Positions 24,683 through 33,555 of a stretch of 64,000 nt of DNA are shown here, piece after piece. The DNA is from DATAZK01 sp965199805 (GTDB lineage: Bacteria > Actinomycetota > Actinomycetes > Frankiales > Frankiaceae). Position numbers and translations under genes: made by a program. The stretch lies in NCBI GenBank assembly GCA_965199805.1, contig CBDATO010000001.1:2170001-2234000 (forward strand), read 5' to 3'. Below the pieces are notes generated by a model. The model was not told the origin of the DNA. It was given only the letters and a program-made list of their open reading frames with translations, and searched no databases. Numbering within the stretch: the stretch's first letter is position 1; every line of letters starts with the position of its first letter.

Positions 24683-26196
24683 GCAGCACCCTCTTCCGCG
24701 ACGTCCTCGTCTACGACGCCGCGGCGCCCGGCCGGGTCAGCGGACCGACGGACGTGCTGGTGCGGGGGCAGTACATCGCACGCATCGGCCCGGGCCTCGT
24801 CGAGGCCGGCGACGACCTGCGGGTCGTCGAGGGTGCCGGACACCACCTGCTGATCCCCGGCCTGATCAACGCGCACTTCCACTCCCCGGCGAACCATCTG
24901 AAGGGCGCCCTCCCGAGCCTGCCGCTCGAGCTCTTCATGCTGTACGAGACGCCGGCCGGCTCCCCGCGGCCGACTGCGCGCGAGGCCTACCTGCGCACGA
25001 TGCTGGCGGCGCTCGAGATGCTGCGCTCGGGCACGACCACCGTGCAGGACGACGCGTTCCTGCTGCCCTCGCCCGATCCGGAGATCATCGACGCGGTCTG
25101 CTCCGCGTACGCCGACTGCGGCATCCGCGCGGTCGTCGCCCTCGACCAGCCGGAGCTCGCGGAAGCCGAGAAGCTTCCGTACCTGGCCGAGCTCGCCCCT
25201 GCCGACCAGCAGGCCGCGATCCTCGCGCCGGCCTCGACATCGGCCGCCGAGCTGCTCGAGCTCTACGGCTACCTGTTCGACACCTGGCACGGCGCCGCCG
25301 CCGGCCGGATCACCGCGGCCGTGTCGATCTCCGCCCCGCAGCGCGTCAGCATCGACTACTTCGAGGCGCTGGATGCGCTCAGCGCCCGTCACCACGTGCC
25401 GCTGTACGCGCACGTCCTGGAGACGCGCACCCAGCGGGTGCTCGGCATCGAGCAGCCGCGCTTCGGCGGACTCTCCCTGGTCCGTTACGCCGACGACCTC
25501 GGCCTGCTCAACGAGCGCACCAACGTCATCCACGCGGTGTGGGTCGACGACGACGATCTCGACCGGATCGCCGACGCCGGGGCCGTCGTGGTGCACAACC
25601 CGGTCAGCAACCTGCGGCTCGGCAGCGGCGTGATGCCCTTCCGGGCCATGCGTGACCGCGGGATCCCGGTGGCGCTCGGGGTCGACGAGGCGATCTGCAA
25701 CGACGCCTGCGACATGTGGGGCGTCGTCAAGACGGCCGGGCTGATCCACAACGTGAGCGGGCTCGACAGCGACACCTGGCCCCGGGCCGCCGAGGTGCTG
25801 GACGCGCTCTGGTCGGGGGGTACGGCAGCCATGCTGCGCACCGGCGAGCTGGGCGCCATCGCGCCCGGCATGCTGGCCGACCTCGCGCTGCTCGACCTGC
25901 ACGCGCCGGCCTTCACCCCGTTGAACGACGTCGCAGGGCAGCTCGTCTACTGCGAGAACGGCGGCAGCGTCGTCCTCACGATGGTCGACGGCGCTGTCGT
26001 CGCCGAGCACGGGGTCGTGACGAGTGTCGACGACGCCGCGCTGCTGGCAGAGGCCCGGGGGCTCTACGCCGCTCGCCGGCCCGAGCGACTGGCCGCCCGG
26101 GCCGGAGCCGATCGCCTGTTCCCGACGTACCAGCGCATGGTCCGGCAGGCCGCCGCCGTCGACGTCGGCATGACCCGATGGGTGGGGAGCCGATGA
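24679..26196 (+). CDS. Amidohydrolase, chlorohydrolase/deaminase-like (subtype III)
   Basis: A 505-residue metal-dependent hydrolase related to SAH/guanine deaminases and TrzN/AtzA-type enzymes. Metal and catalytic motifs: NAHFHSP, HVLET, IHAVWV and GVDEAICNDACD. Flanking beta-sandwich strands are present at both ends (LVYDAAAPGRVSG; GMLADLALLDL). Such enzymes open or deaminate N-heterocycles. The GTG start overlaps the racemase stop by four bases, and its own stop overlaps the next gene (ATGA). With the racemase and deacetylase-fold neighbours, a ring-opening role is plausible. Confidence 0.88.
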   Translation: MSSTLFRDVLVYDAAAPGRVSGPTDVLVRGQYIARIGPGLVEAGDDLRVVEGAGHHLLIPGLINAHFHSPANHLKGALPSLPLELFMLYETPAGSPRPTAREAYLRTMLAALEMLRSGTTTVQDDAFLLPSPDPEIIDAVCSAYADCGIRAVVALDQPELAEAEKLPYLAELAPADQQAAILAPASTSAAELLELYGYLFDTWHGAAAGRITAAVSISAPQRVSIDYFEALDALSARHHVPLYAHVLETRTQRVLGIEQPRFGGLSLVRYADDLGLLNERTNVIHAVWVDDDDLDRIADAGAVVVHNPVSNLRLGSGVMPFRAMRDRGIPVALGVDEAICNDACDMWGVVKTAGLIHNVSGLDSDTWPRAAEVLDALWSGGTAAMLRTGELGAIAPGMLADLALLDLHAPAFTPLNDVAGQLVYCENGGSVVLTMVDGAVVAEHGVVTSVDDAALLAEARGLYAARRPERLAARAGADRLFPTYQRMVRQAAAVDVGMTRWVGSR

Positions 26197-27092
26197 GCCG
26201 GCGGTACGCGTACGAGGCCATCACATCCGGCGCGGCTCGAGGCGGGCGCTGGCCCGGCGACCGCGGCCTTGCCGTGTACGTCGCCATCGGGGTGGAGGAC
26301 TACCGGCGCGGAGAAGGACAATCCGAGGACCTGATCCCGGACGTGCCGGCGCCGGACCTCGTCAACGAGGCGTGGCGCGACTACGGCAACCGGGTCGGCG
26401 TCTTCCGGCTGCTCGACCGGCTCGGCTCCGCCGGCATCCCGCCGACCGTCCTGCTCAACTCGATGATCTACGACGTGGCCCCGGCGGTCACCGACGCCGC
26501 CCGGGCGCGCGGGGCCGAGTTCGTCGCCCATGGCGTCTCCAACTCCGACTCGCTCAGCGGGATGGACGCCCCCGAGGAACGCGACTACCTGGACTCGGTG
26601 GCCCAGCGGATCGAGAAGGAGGAAGGGGCGCGCCCGGGCGGTTGGTCCAGCCCGTGGCTCACGCACACCCCTCGCACCATCGACCTGCTGGCCGCGAGCG
26701 GTTACCGCTACCTGCTGGACCTGCGCCTGGACGACCGCCCGGTGTGGCTCACGTCCGAGGCCGGGCCCCTGCTGGCGATCCCGTACGCGCTCGAGCTGAA
26801 CGACAGCAGCTCGGTGATCGGCCGGCAGGTCAGCGCGTCCGACTTCGCCGACATGATCGTCGACGAGTTCGACGAGCTGCTGCTCGCGTCGCAGGAGCAG
26901 CCGCTCGTCATGAGCATCGTCGTCCACTCCTTCATCTCCGGCGCTCCCTTCCGGTTGCGGCAGCTGACGCGCGCGCTGGAGCACCTGGCCTCCCGGAGCG
27001 GTGACGTCTGGTTCACGCAACCGGCCGCCATCCACGACGCGTTCACCGCCGTCCACCCGCCGCCGCATCCCCCGGGAGTCGTCGATGGCTGA
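26193..27092 (+). CDS. Polysaccharide deacetylase-fold hydrolase (PuuE/allantoinase-like)
   Basis: A 299-residue NodB-fold protein. The strand-and-loop order (LAVYVAIGVEDYRRG; VGVFRLLDRLGSAGIPPTVLLN; EFVAHGVSNSDSLSGM; GWSSPWLTHTPRTIDLLAASGY; MSIVVHSFISG) matches the PuuE-type branch that includes metal-independent allantoinases. That branch acts on ureides rather than sugars, so hydrolysis of a C-N bond of an N-heterocycle derivative fits the neighbours. The first-motif metal Asp pair is altered (GVEDY). It overlaps both adjacent genes (four and eight bases). Confidence 0.85.
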   Translation: MSRRYAYEAITSGAARGGRWPGDRGLAVYVAIGVEDYRRGEGQSEDLIPDVPAPDLVNEAWRDYGNRVGVFRLLDRLGSAGIPPTVLLNSMIYDVAPAVTDAARARGAEFVAHGVSNSDSLSGMDAPEERDYLDSVAQRIEKEEGARPGGWSSPWLTHTPRTIDLLAASGYRYLLDLRLDDRPVWLTSEAGPLLAIPYALELNDSSSVIGRQVSASDFADMIVDEFDELLLASQEQPLVMSIVVHSFISGAPFRLRQLTRALEHLASRSGDVWFTQPAAIHDAFTAVHPPPHPPGVVDG

Positions 27093-28929
27093 ACAGATCC
27101 AGCGTCCGCTTGCGCTAGCGACAGCGACCGGTCCGGTCGCGTCGATCCGCGGCCTCTCGCTGTCCCTGACCCGTCAGGGGGTGACCTCGCAGGTGCTGCG
27201 CGGGGTCGACCTCGACATCGCGCCCGGCGAGATCGTCGGTCTGGTCGGGGAGTCCGGGTCCGGCAAGAGCGTCCTGGCGCTCACCCTCATGGGCCTGCTG
27301 CCGCCGCGCTCGCGGCCCGAGGTGCACGGGTCGGTCACGGTGGCGGGCACCGACATGGTCCGCGGCGGGACGAAGGCGCTGCGGCTCGTCCGCCGCGAGA
27401 GCCTCGGGGTCATCTTCCAGGACCCGATGACGTCGCTGAACCCGACGATGCGGGTCGGGCGTCAGATCACCGAGATCTCGCACGACGGTGCGGAGGCACT
27501 CGAGCTGCTCGCCGCCGTGGGGGTTCCCGAACCGGCCAGGAGAGTTCGCGCGTTCCCGCATGAACTCTCGGGTGGTCTGCGCCAACGGGTGATGGCCGCG
27601 ATCGCCCTCACCGGCCGGCCCGCGCTGATCATCGCGGACGAGCCCACCACCGCCCTCGACGTGACCGTGCAGGCCCAGCTGCTGCAGTTGCTCGCCGAGC
27701 TGCGCACCGAGTTCGGCTGCAGCGTCCTTTTCATCACGCACGATCTGGCCGTCGCCGCCCAGCTGACCGATCGGATCGCGGTTCTCTACCAAGGTCGGGT
27801 GGCCGAGATCGGCCCGACGCGCGACGTCCTCGCCCACCCGTCGCATCCGTACACGGCGGGGCTGCTGGGCTCGCGATTGGCGCTCGACACCCCGCGGTCG
27901 CAGACACTGAAGACACTGCCGTCCGACACCCTGGACGTCGCCGCGCGCCTGGACGGCTGCGCGTACCACACCCGGTGTCCGCTGGCCGTGGCCCGTTGCG
28001 CCACCGAGCAGCCCCCGCTGCAGGAGTACCGCACGGCGCACGCCCGGGCCTGCTGGCGCGAGGTGCACGAGGTGGCCGAGACCGTCGTCCCGGCGGCACA
28101 TCTGCGCGGCGATCCGCAGGCGGCTGCCGACCTTCACGCACCGACCGACCTGCCGGCCGACCAGTCGGTGATCGAGCTGCGTGGGCTCGAATGCCACTTC
28201 AAGACCAAGAGCGGACGCGGCCCCAAGCATGTCGTCCAGGCGCTGCGCGGGGTCGACCTGGAGGTCTGTGCGGGTGAGGCGCTGTCCATCGTCGGCGAGA
28301 GCGGCTCGGGCAAGTCGACCCTGCTGCGCATCGTGGCCGGGCTGACGCCGCCCACCGGCGGCAGTGCCGTCCTTCGGGGCAAGGCCCAGATGGTCTTCCA
28401 GGACGCCGGCTCGTCACTCACGCCGTGGCTGACGGTGGGAAGCCAGCTCCGCGAGCGGTTGCGGCCGCTGAAGCTGTCCCGCGGCGCGGTGGATGCCCGG
28501 GTGAGCGAGACGCTCGAGGTGATCGGCCTCCCGGAGGCCGTCCTCGCCGCTCGTCCGTCCGAGCTCTCCGGTGGACAGCGGCAGCGGGTCGGACTCGCCC
28601 GCGCGGTGATCGATCCGCCGACGGTCCTGCTGTGCGACGAACCCACCAGCGCCCTGGATGCCTCGCTGTCGGCCAGCGTGCTCAACCTCATCCGTGAGCT
28701 GCGGCAGCAGTTCGGGATGGCCGTCGTCTTCGTCACGCACGACCTGGCCGTGGCACGGCTGATGGGCGAGCGGATCGCCGTCATGGCCGACGGCCTGCTG
28801 GTCGAGAGCGGGCCGGTCGAGGCCGTGCTCGGCAATCCCCGGCACGAGCGCACCCGGGCGCTGCTCGCCGCGGTGCCCCGTATCGAGCCGGTCGCCCGTC
28901 CGGTGGACATCGCCGTGGAGTACGCATGA
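27085..28929 (+). CDS. ABC transporter ATP-binding protein, two fused nucleotide-binding domains
   Basis: A 614-residue fusion of DppD-like and DppF-like ATPases. Each half has a Walker A (GESGSGKS in both), an ABC signature (LSGGLRQRV and LSGGQRQRV) and a Walker B (IIADEPTTALD and LLCDEPTSALD). The Cys-containing oligopeptide-ABC C-terminal motif (CAYHTRCPLAVARC) follows the first domain. It energises import with the two permeases and lipoprotein encoded downstream. It overlaps the deacetylase gene by eight bases and the permease gene by four. Confidence 0.95.
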   Translation: MAEQIQRPLALATATGPVASIRGLSLSLTRQGVTSQVLRGVDLDIAPGEIVGLVGESGSGKSVLALTLMGLLPPRSRPEVHGSVTVAGTDMVRGGTKALRLVRRESLGVIFQDPMTSLNPTMRVGRQITEISHDGAEALELLAAVGVPEPARRVRAFPHELSGGLRQRVMAAIALTGRPALIIADEPTTALDVTVQAQLLQLLAELRTEFGCSVLFITHDLAVAAQLTDRIAVLYQGRVAEIGPTRDVLAHPSHPYTAGLLGSRLALDTPRSQTLKTLPSDTLDVAARLDGCAYHTRCPLAVARCATEQPPLQEYRTAHARACWREVHEVAETVVPAAHLRGDPQAAADLHAPTDLPADQSVIELRGLECHFKTKSGRGPKHVVQALRGVDLEVCAGEALSIVGESGSGKSTLLRIVAGLTPPTGGSAVLRGKAQMVFQDAGSSLTPWLTVGSQLRERLRPLKLSRGAVDARVSETLEVIGLPEAVLAARPSELSGGQRQRVGLARAVIDPPTVLLCDEPTSALDASLSASVLNLIRELRQQFGMAVVFVTHDLAVARLMGERIAVMADGLLVESGPVEAVLGNPRHERTRALLAAVPRIEPVARPVDIAVEYA

Positions 28930-29789
28930 GCGCCGTTCTCGGCTACCGCACCCGGTTCGGCATCGACGTCGGCCGCTTCCGGCGCACCCGCGTGCGCCGC
29001 CTGGAGATGGCCCTCGTCGGACTGCTCGCACTGGTGACGCTCGTGGCGATCCTCGCGCCGGTGCTGGCGCCGTACGACCCGATCCTGCCGATCGGTGACC
29101 TGGACCTGCCGCCGCTGTCGCCGCACCACCTGCTCGGCACCGACTCGATCGGGCGCGATCTGCTGAGCCGGGTGCTGCTGGGCATCCGGGCGAGCTGGTT
29201 CTCCGCCCTCGTCGTCGTGGCCGTGGGACTGGTGGTCGGGGGCACGATCGGCGTCGTCGCCGGTGCTTTCGGCGGCTGGGTCGACAGCGTCCTCATGCGC
29301 ACGACCGACCTGTTCCTCGCCATGCCGGGCGCCCTGGTCGCGATTGCGATCGTGTCGGCGATCGGCCCGAGCCTGACGCACACCCTCATCGGGATCTCGA
29401 TCGTCTGGTGGCCGTTCTACGCCCGCATCATCCGCGGCGAGATCCGCACGCTCGCCGCCCGGCCCCACATCGAGGCCGCCCGGCTGGCCGGCGTCGGTCG
29501 TTTCCGGCTGATCGTCCGGCACCTGCTGCCCGGCGCGATCCCCACCGCGATCGTCAGCGCCAGCCTGGACATCGGCAACGTGATCCTGCTGCTGGCGGGC
29601 CTGTCCTTCATCGGCCTGGGCCAGCAGCAGCCGGCGCCCGAGCTCGGCGCCGACACCGCGAACGCCCTCGACCAGATCCTCGGGCAGAAGTGGGTGCCGA
29701 TCATCCCGGGCCTCGCGGTGCTGCTGCTCACCCTGATCGCGAACGTGAGCGGGGACGCGCTGCGCCGGCTCCTGGCGAGCCGGTCGTGA
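28926..29789 (+). CDS. ABC transporter permease, DppC/OppC-like
   Basis: A 287-residue inner-membrane protein with the OppC-type N-terminal extension, about six helices, and the cytosolic EAA loop (EAARLAGVGRFRLIVRHLLPG) that docks on the ATPase. LLGTDSIGRDLLSRVLLGIR is the conserved DppC segment. It overlaps both neighbours by four bases (ATGA, GTGA). It forms the translocation pore with the DppB-like protein. Confidence 0.94.
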   Translation: MSAVLGYRTRFGIDVGRFRRTRVRRLEMALVGLLALVTLVAILAPVLAPYDPILPIGDLDLPPLSPHHLLGTDSIGRDLLSRVLLGIRASWFSALVVVAVGLVVGGTIGVVAGAFGGWVDSVLMRTTDLFLAMPGALVAIAIVSAIGPSLTHTLIGISIVWWPFYARIIRGEIRTLAARPHIEAARLAGVGRFRLIVRHLLPGAIPTAIVSASLDIGNVILLLAGLSFIGLGQQQPAPELGADTANALDQILGQKWVPIIPGLAVLLLTLIANVSGDALRRLLASRS

Positions 29790-30772
29790 AGCGCTTCGCC
29801 GTGACCCGCAGCGGCGTCGCGGTACTGCTGCTGCTGATCCTGCTGCTGGTCCTGTTCACCCTGCAGCATCTGTCCGACGCCGACCCGGCCGCCGCCTACC
29901 TCGGGGCCAAGGCATCAGCCGCTCAGATCGCGACCGTCCGGCACAGTCTCGGGCTCGACACGTCGCTGTTCCACCAGTACGTCACCTACGTCGGTCACGC
30001 GGCGCAAGGGGACCTCGGTATCGCGCTGCACACCCGGCGGCCCGTCTCCACCGACATCGGTGACTTCTTCCCCGCCACTCTCGAGCTGGTCTTCGCGGCC
30101 TTCGTGCTGGCGATCCTGATGGGGGCGGCCTTCGCCTTCTCCGGCGCCCTGCGGATGCCGGGCGGCGGGGGCCTGCGCGGGGTCCTGCTCGTGGGCGCGT
30201 CGGCCCCGTCCTTCCTGCTCGGACTGCTCGGGATCATCCTCTTCTACTCCGAGCTCGGCTGGCTCCCGGCGGCCGGCCGCGGCCCCACGAGCTCGTCCCC
30301 CACCGGCTTCGTCCTCCTCGACAGCCTCATCCACGGTGACCTCGGGCAGTTCGGCGACGGGTTGCAGCACCTGGTGCTGCCGGCGCTCGCGCTCGCCATC
30401 GCTCCTGCGATCGCCATCGGCCGCATCCTGCGGTCGAGCATCGAGACCTCACTGCAGGCCGAGCACGTCCGCACCGCGAGGTCCAAGGGCGTCGGCGAGC
30501 TCGGCGTGCTGTTGCGCCACGTGCTGCGCAACTCGCTCGGCCCCATGCTCTCCATGTCCGGGCTGCAGCTCGGCTCGATGTTCGCCGGCGTCGTCGTCAT
30601 CGAGAAGGTCTTCAGCTGGCCCGGCATCGGCACCTACCTCGGCGACGCGATCTCGAACGCGGACTTCCCGGCGATCGCCGGCGTCACCCTCCTGCTCGGT
30701 GCCATCTACATCGTCGTCAACGCGGCCGTCGACGTCCTGCAGACCCTCGCCGATCCGCGTCTCGCGCTGTGA
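29786..30772 (+). CDS. ABC transporter permease, DppB/OppB-like
   Basis: A 328-residue membrane protein with an N-terminal helix, the large external region typical of DppB (RHSLGLDTSLFHQYVTYV and GDLGIAL), and the EAA-like loop HVRTARSKGVGELGVLLRHV. The gene order permease C before B is reversed relative to dppBC. The GTG start overlaps the preceding stop (GTGA). Confidence 0.94.
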   Translation: MKRFAVTRSGVAVLLLLILLLVLFTLQHLSDADPAAAYLGAKASAAQIATVRHSLGLDTSLFHQYVTYVGHAAQGDLGIALHTRRPVSTDIGDFFPATLELVFAAFVLAILMGAAFAFSGALRMPGGGGLRGVLLVGASAPSFLLGLLGIILFYSELGWLPAAGRGPTSSSPTGFVLLDSLIHGDLGQFGDGLQHLVLPALALAIAPAIAIGRILRSSIETSLQAEHVRTARSKGVGELGVLLRHVLRNSLGPMLSMSGLQLGSMFAGVVVIEKVFSWPGIGTYLGDAISNADFPAIAGVTLLLGAIYIVVNAAVDVLQTLADPRLAL

Positions 30773-30833
30773 CGTCCGGCCCCCTCGCTCCTGTCGTACA
30801 GACCCTTTCCCGCCCCCGGATGGAGACCACCAA

Positions 30834-32441
30834 GTGAGCGCAAAGCACAGCCGGCGTACGTCGACCGCCGCCACCGGACTGGCCGCCGTCCTGGTGGCGA
30901 GCCTCGTCGCCTGCGGCAGCAGCAGCGGCGGAGGAGGGAGCGCCGGCGGCAGTGGGAGCACCGGGGACAAGGCGCCGACCGACGGCGTCCTGGTGGCCGG
31001 CCTGCTCGGAGACATCGGCCAGCCGCCGGACCCGGCGATCTTCTACGCGGGCAACGGCATCGCCATCATGAAGAACGTCTACGACGGGCTGGTCGACTAC
31101 AAGAGCGACACCGACCAGGTCCAGATCGCCCCCAAGCTCGCGACCTCCTGGGAGGTCAGCCCGGACAAGAAGACCTACACGTTCCACCTCCGCAAGGACG
31201 TCACGTTCCACGACGGCACGCCCTTCGACTCCTCGGCGGTCTGGCCGTCGATCAAGCGGCAGGCCGACCTCAAGGGAGGGCCGTCCTACCTGGCGGCCGT
31301 GGTGAAGAGCGTCGCGACGCCGGACAAGTACACCGCCGTCGTCACGCTCACCACGCCCAACGCCGCCTTCCTGAACTACCTGGCGTCACCGTTCGGGCCC
31401 AAGATGCTGTCGCCCACCGGGCTCAAGGAGCACGCGGGCACCGATCAGGCGCAGACCTACCTCAAGGCGCATGACCTGGGGTCCGGGCCCTACACGTTGA
31501 CGAAGGCCGACGTCGGCCGCGAGTACGACCTCGCGCAGTACGCGAAGTACTGGGGAGGCACGTCGCCGTTCAAGGAGATCCGGCTCCCGATCTACACCGA
31601 GGAGTCGGCGCTCGAGCTCGCGTTCGACAAGGGCGACGTCGACCTGATCGTGAACGCGCTGCCCGCGTCCAGCATCCCGCGCTACGACGGCAAGGCGACC
31701 AACTACTTCCTCCCGGTCTTCGCCTCGGCGTTGATCACGACCAACCCGAACAAGGCCTTCTTCAAGACGAAGGAGGCCCGGCTCGCGTACATGCAGGCCA
31801 TCAACCAGAAGCAGCTGGTCTCGCAGGTGCTGGGTGACAAGTTCGCCTCGCCGGCCACGACCGTCTACGCACGCGGCATGATCCCCGGCGGCGCCGACAA
31901 GCAGGACATCAAGTACGACCCCTCCGTCCTGCAGAACTACGTCAAGACGGCTGCTGAGAAGTCGATGACGGTGGGCTACCAGACCAACCAACCCAACGGT
32001 CAGAAGATGGCCAACATCATCGCGGCCGCCCTGCAGGGTCTCGGCGTCCAGGCGAAGGTCCAGGGCTACACCACCGCCCAGGCGTTCACCTGGCCGGAGG
32101 ACCCGACGAAGGGTCCGGACACGTTCATCGACGCGAGCAACGGGCCGGACGGCGGCGACCCGTACATGTGGGGCCACGTCTTCTGGGACAACGCCGGCGG
32201 CATCGACTTCCTGCAGTGCCAGGACCCGAACGTGAACAAGCTGCTCGACCAGGCGGTCGCGACGGGCGACACCGACACGTACGTCGACGCCGCAGAGCAG
32301 TACAGCGCGACGGGCTGCTACTACCACCTGTCGAACAACAACGACTGGATCCTGGCCCAGAAGTGGATCACCGGGATCGCCGCGGCGCACAACATCGGTG
32401 CCTTCGAGGTCGACTTCAGCAAGATCGGCATCGCCAAGTAG
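30834..32441 (+). CDS. ABC transporter substrate-binding lipoprotein (family 5)
   Basis: A 535-residue SBP_bac_5-type protein. The signal peptide ends in VASLVAC with lipidated Cys27, followed by a Gly/Ser-rich tether. Typical family segments are LATSWEVSPDKKTYTFHLRKDVTFHDGTPF and GSGPYTL. The family binds peptides, opines and other organic compounds, so the ligand is not predictable. It captures the substrate for the ABC importer encoded just upstream. The GTG at 30834 follows the purine-rich GGATGGAGA a few bases upstream. Confidence 0.93.
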   Translation: MSAKHSRRTSTAATGLAAVLVASLVACGSSSGGGGSAGGSGSTGDKAPTDGVLVAGLLGDIGQPPDPAIFYAGNGIAIMKNVYDGLVDYKSDTDQVQIAPKLATSWEVSPDKKTYTFHLRKDVTFHDGTPFDSSAVWPSIKRQADLKGGPSYLAAVVKSVATPDKYTAVVTLTTPNAAFLNYLASPFGPKMLSPTGLKEHAGTDQAQTYLKAHDLGSGPYTLTKADVGREYDLAQYAKYWGGTSPFKEIRLPIYTEESALELAFDKGDVDLIVNALPASSIPRYDGKATNYFLPVFASALITTNPNKAFFKTKEARLAYMQAINQKQLVSQVLGDKFASPATTVYARGMIPGGADKQDIKYDPSVLQNYVKTAAEKSMTVGYQTNQPNGQKMANIIAAALQGLGVQAKVQGYTTAQAFTWPEDPTKGPDTFIDASNGPDGGDPYMWGHVFWDNAGGIDFLQCQDPNVNKLLDQAVATGDTDTYVDAAEQYSATGCYYHLSNNNDWILAQKWITGIAAAHNIGAFEVDFSKIGIAK

Positions 32442-32450
32442 CGACGTCGC

Positions 32451-32469
32451 GCCCGGCCGTCGGCCGGGC
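32451..32469 (+). terminator. Strong stem-loop after the substrate-binding protein gene
   Basis: A perfect 8-bp stem, GCCCGGCC and GGCCGGGC, with a 3-base loop, in the 58-base gap before the first oxygenase gene. There is no U-tract. It probably stabilises the binding-protein mRNA or partly stops transcription. Confidence 0.55.
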
Positions 32470-32499
32470 TGCCCGATCCGTCCACCCGAGAGGGACGTC

Positions 32500-33555
32500 A
32501 TGTCTGCTCAGCCTGCTCCCACCCCCGCCGCGGAGTACCTCCACGACACCTCCACGGACGGGTTGCCGAGCGCCGGTGACGCCCGCGTCGCCGTCATCGA
32601 CATCGGTCCCGCGCTCCGCGACACCCCTGCCGAGGCGGACGTCGCCGCGGTCGCCGCGGCGCTCGACGCGTCCTTCCGGCACACCGGCTTCGCGGTCGTC
32701 ACCGGCCACGGGATCCCTACCGAGGTCTTCACGGGCATGACGGAGACGTCGAAGGAGTTCTTCGACCTTCCGCTGGCCGAGAAGATGGAGGTCGCCTTCC
32801 CCGCCCCGGAGGTCATCCGCGGCTACGAGCCCGTGCCCGACGTGTCGGGACCGGCCCGTGCGCCGAACCTCATGGAGTCGCTGCTGATCAACCGGCTCGA
32901 CGAGCTCGGCGACTACCCCCCGGGCAGTCCGGAGGCCCGGCTCTGGCGTTGGCCGAACCTCTGGCCGCGGCATCCCGAGGCACTGCGGCCGGCGTGGGAG
33001 CGCTACTACCGCGAGATGACCGCGTTGGGCGACCGGTTGCTCGAGCTGGCGGCGCTCGGCCTCGGGCTTCCCCCGGACTGGTTCGCCGACAAGTTCGACC
33101 ACCACTTCAACAACCTGGCCTCGAACCACTACCCGCCGCAGGCGGGGGTGCTCAGTGACAGCCCGATGCTGCGCAACCGCCCGCACACCGATCACGGCGC
33201 GCTGACCCTGCTGTACCGGCCGGCCGAGCCCGGAGGCCTCGAGGTCTTCGCCGATGACGTGTGGTGGAAGGTGCCGTTCATCCCGGACTCGCTGGTCATC
33301 AACATCGGCGACATGCTCGAGCGCTGGACGAACGGACAGTTCAAGGCCACCCCGCACCGGGTCGTGAACGCGACCGGTGCCGCCGCCGACGTGGGCCGGC
33401 ACTCGGTCGCCTACTTCCAGCAGCCCAACCCGGACGCCGTCGTGGAACCGGCCTCACCCGAGTGGGGCGAGTCCCGCTTCACGCCGGTGATCGCCGGCCA
33501 GCACATCTCGCGGAAGGAACTGGGGTATCACACGGTGGAGGCGCTGGGTGTCTAG
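32500..33555 (+). CDS. 2-Oxoglutarate/Fe(II) oxygenase, isopenicillin-N-synthase family (first copy)
   Basis: A 351-residue DIOX_N plus 2OG-Fe(II) oxygenase. Iron ligands are His229, Asp231 (HTD) and His286 (TPHRVVN). Arg300-x-Ser302 (RHSVAYF) binds the 2-oxoglutarate carboxylate. Relatives hydroxylate or demethylate small molecules, including thymine in fungi. The ATG has a GAGAGGGA Shine-Dalgarno. The gene overlaps a second oxygenase gene by eight bases and follows the ABC importer, so it probably oxidises the imported compound or its product. Confidence 0.92.
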   Translation: MSAQPAPTPAAEYLHDTSTDGLPSAGDARVAVIDIGPALRDTPAEADVAAVAAALDASFRHTGFAVVTGHGIPTEVFTGMTETSKEFFDLPLAEKMEVAFPAPEVIRGYEPVPDVSGPARAPNLMESLLINRLDELGDYPPGSPEARLWRWPNLWPRHPEALRPAWERYYREMTALGDRLLELAALGLGLPPDWFADKFDHHFNNLASNHYPPQAGVLSDSPMLRNRPHTDHGALTLLYRPAEPGGLEVFADDVWWKVPFIPDSLVINIGDMLERWTNGQFKATPHRVVNATGAAADVGRHSVAYFQQPNPDAVVEPASPEWGESRFTPVIAGQHISRKELGYHTVEALGV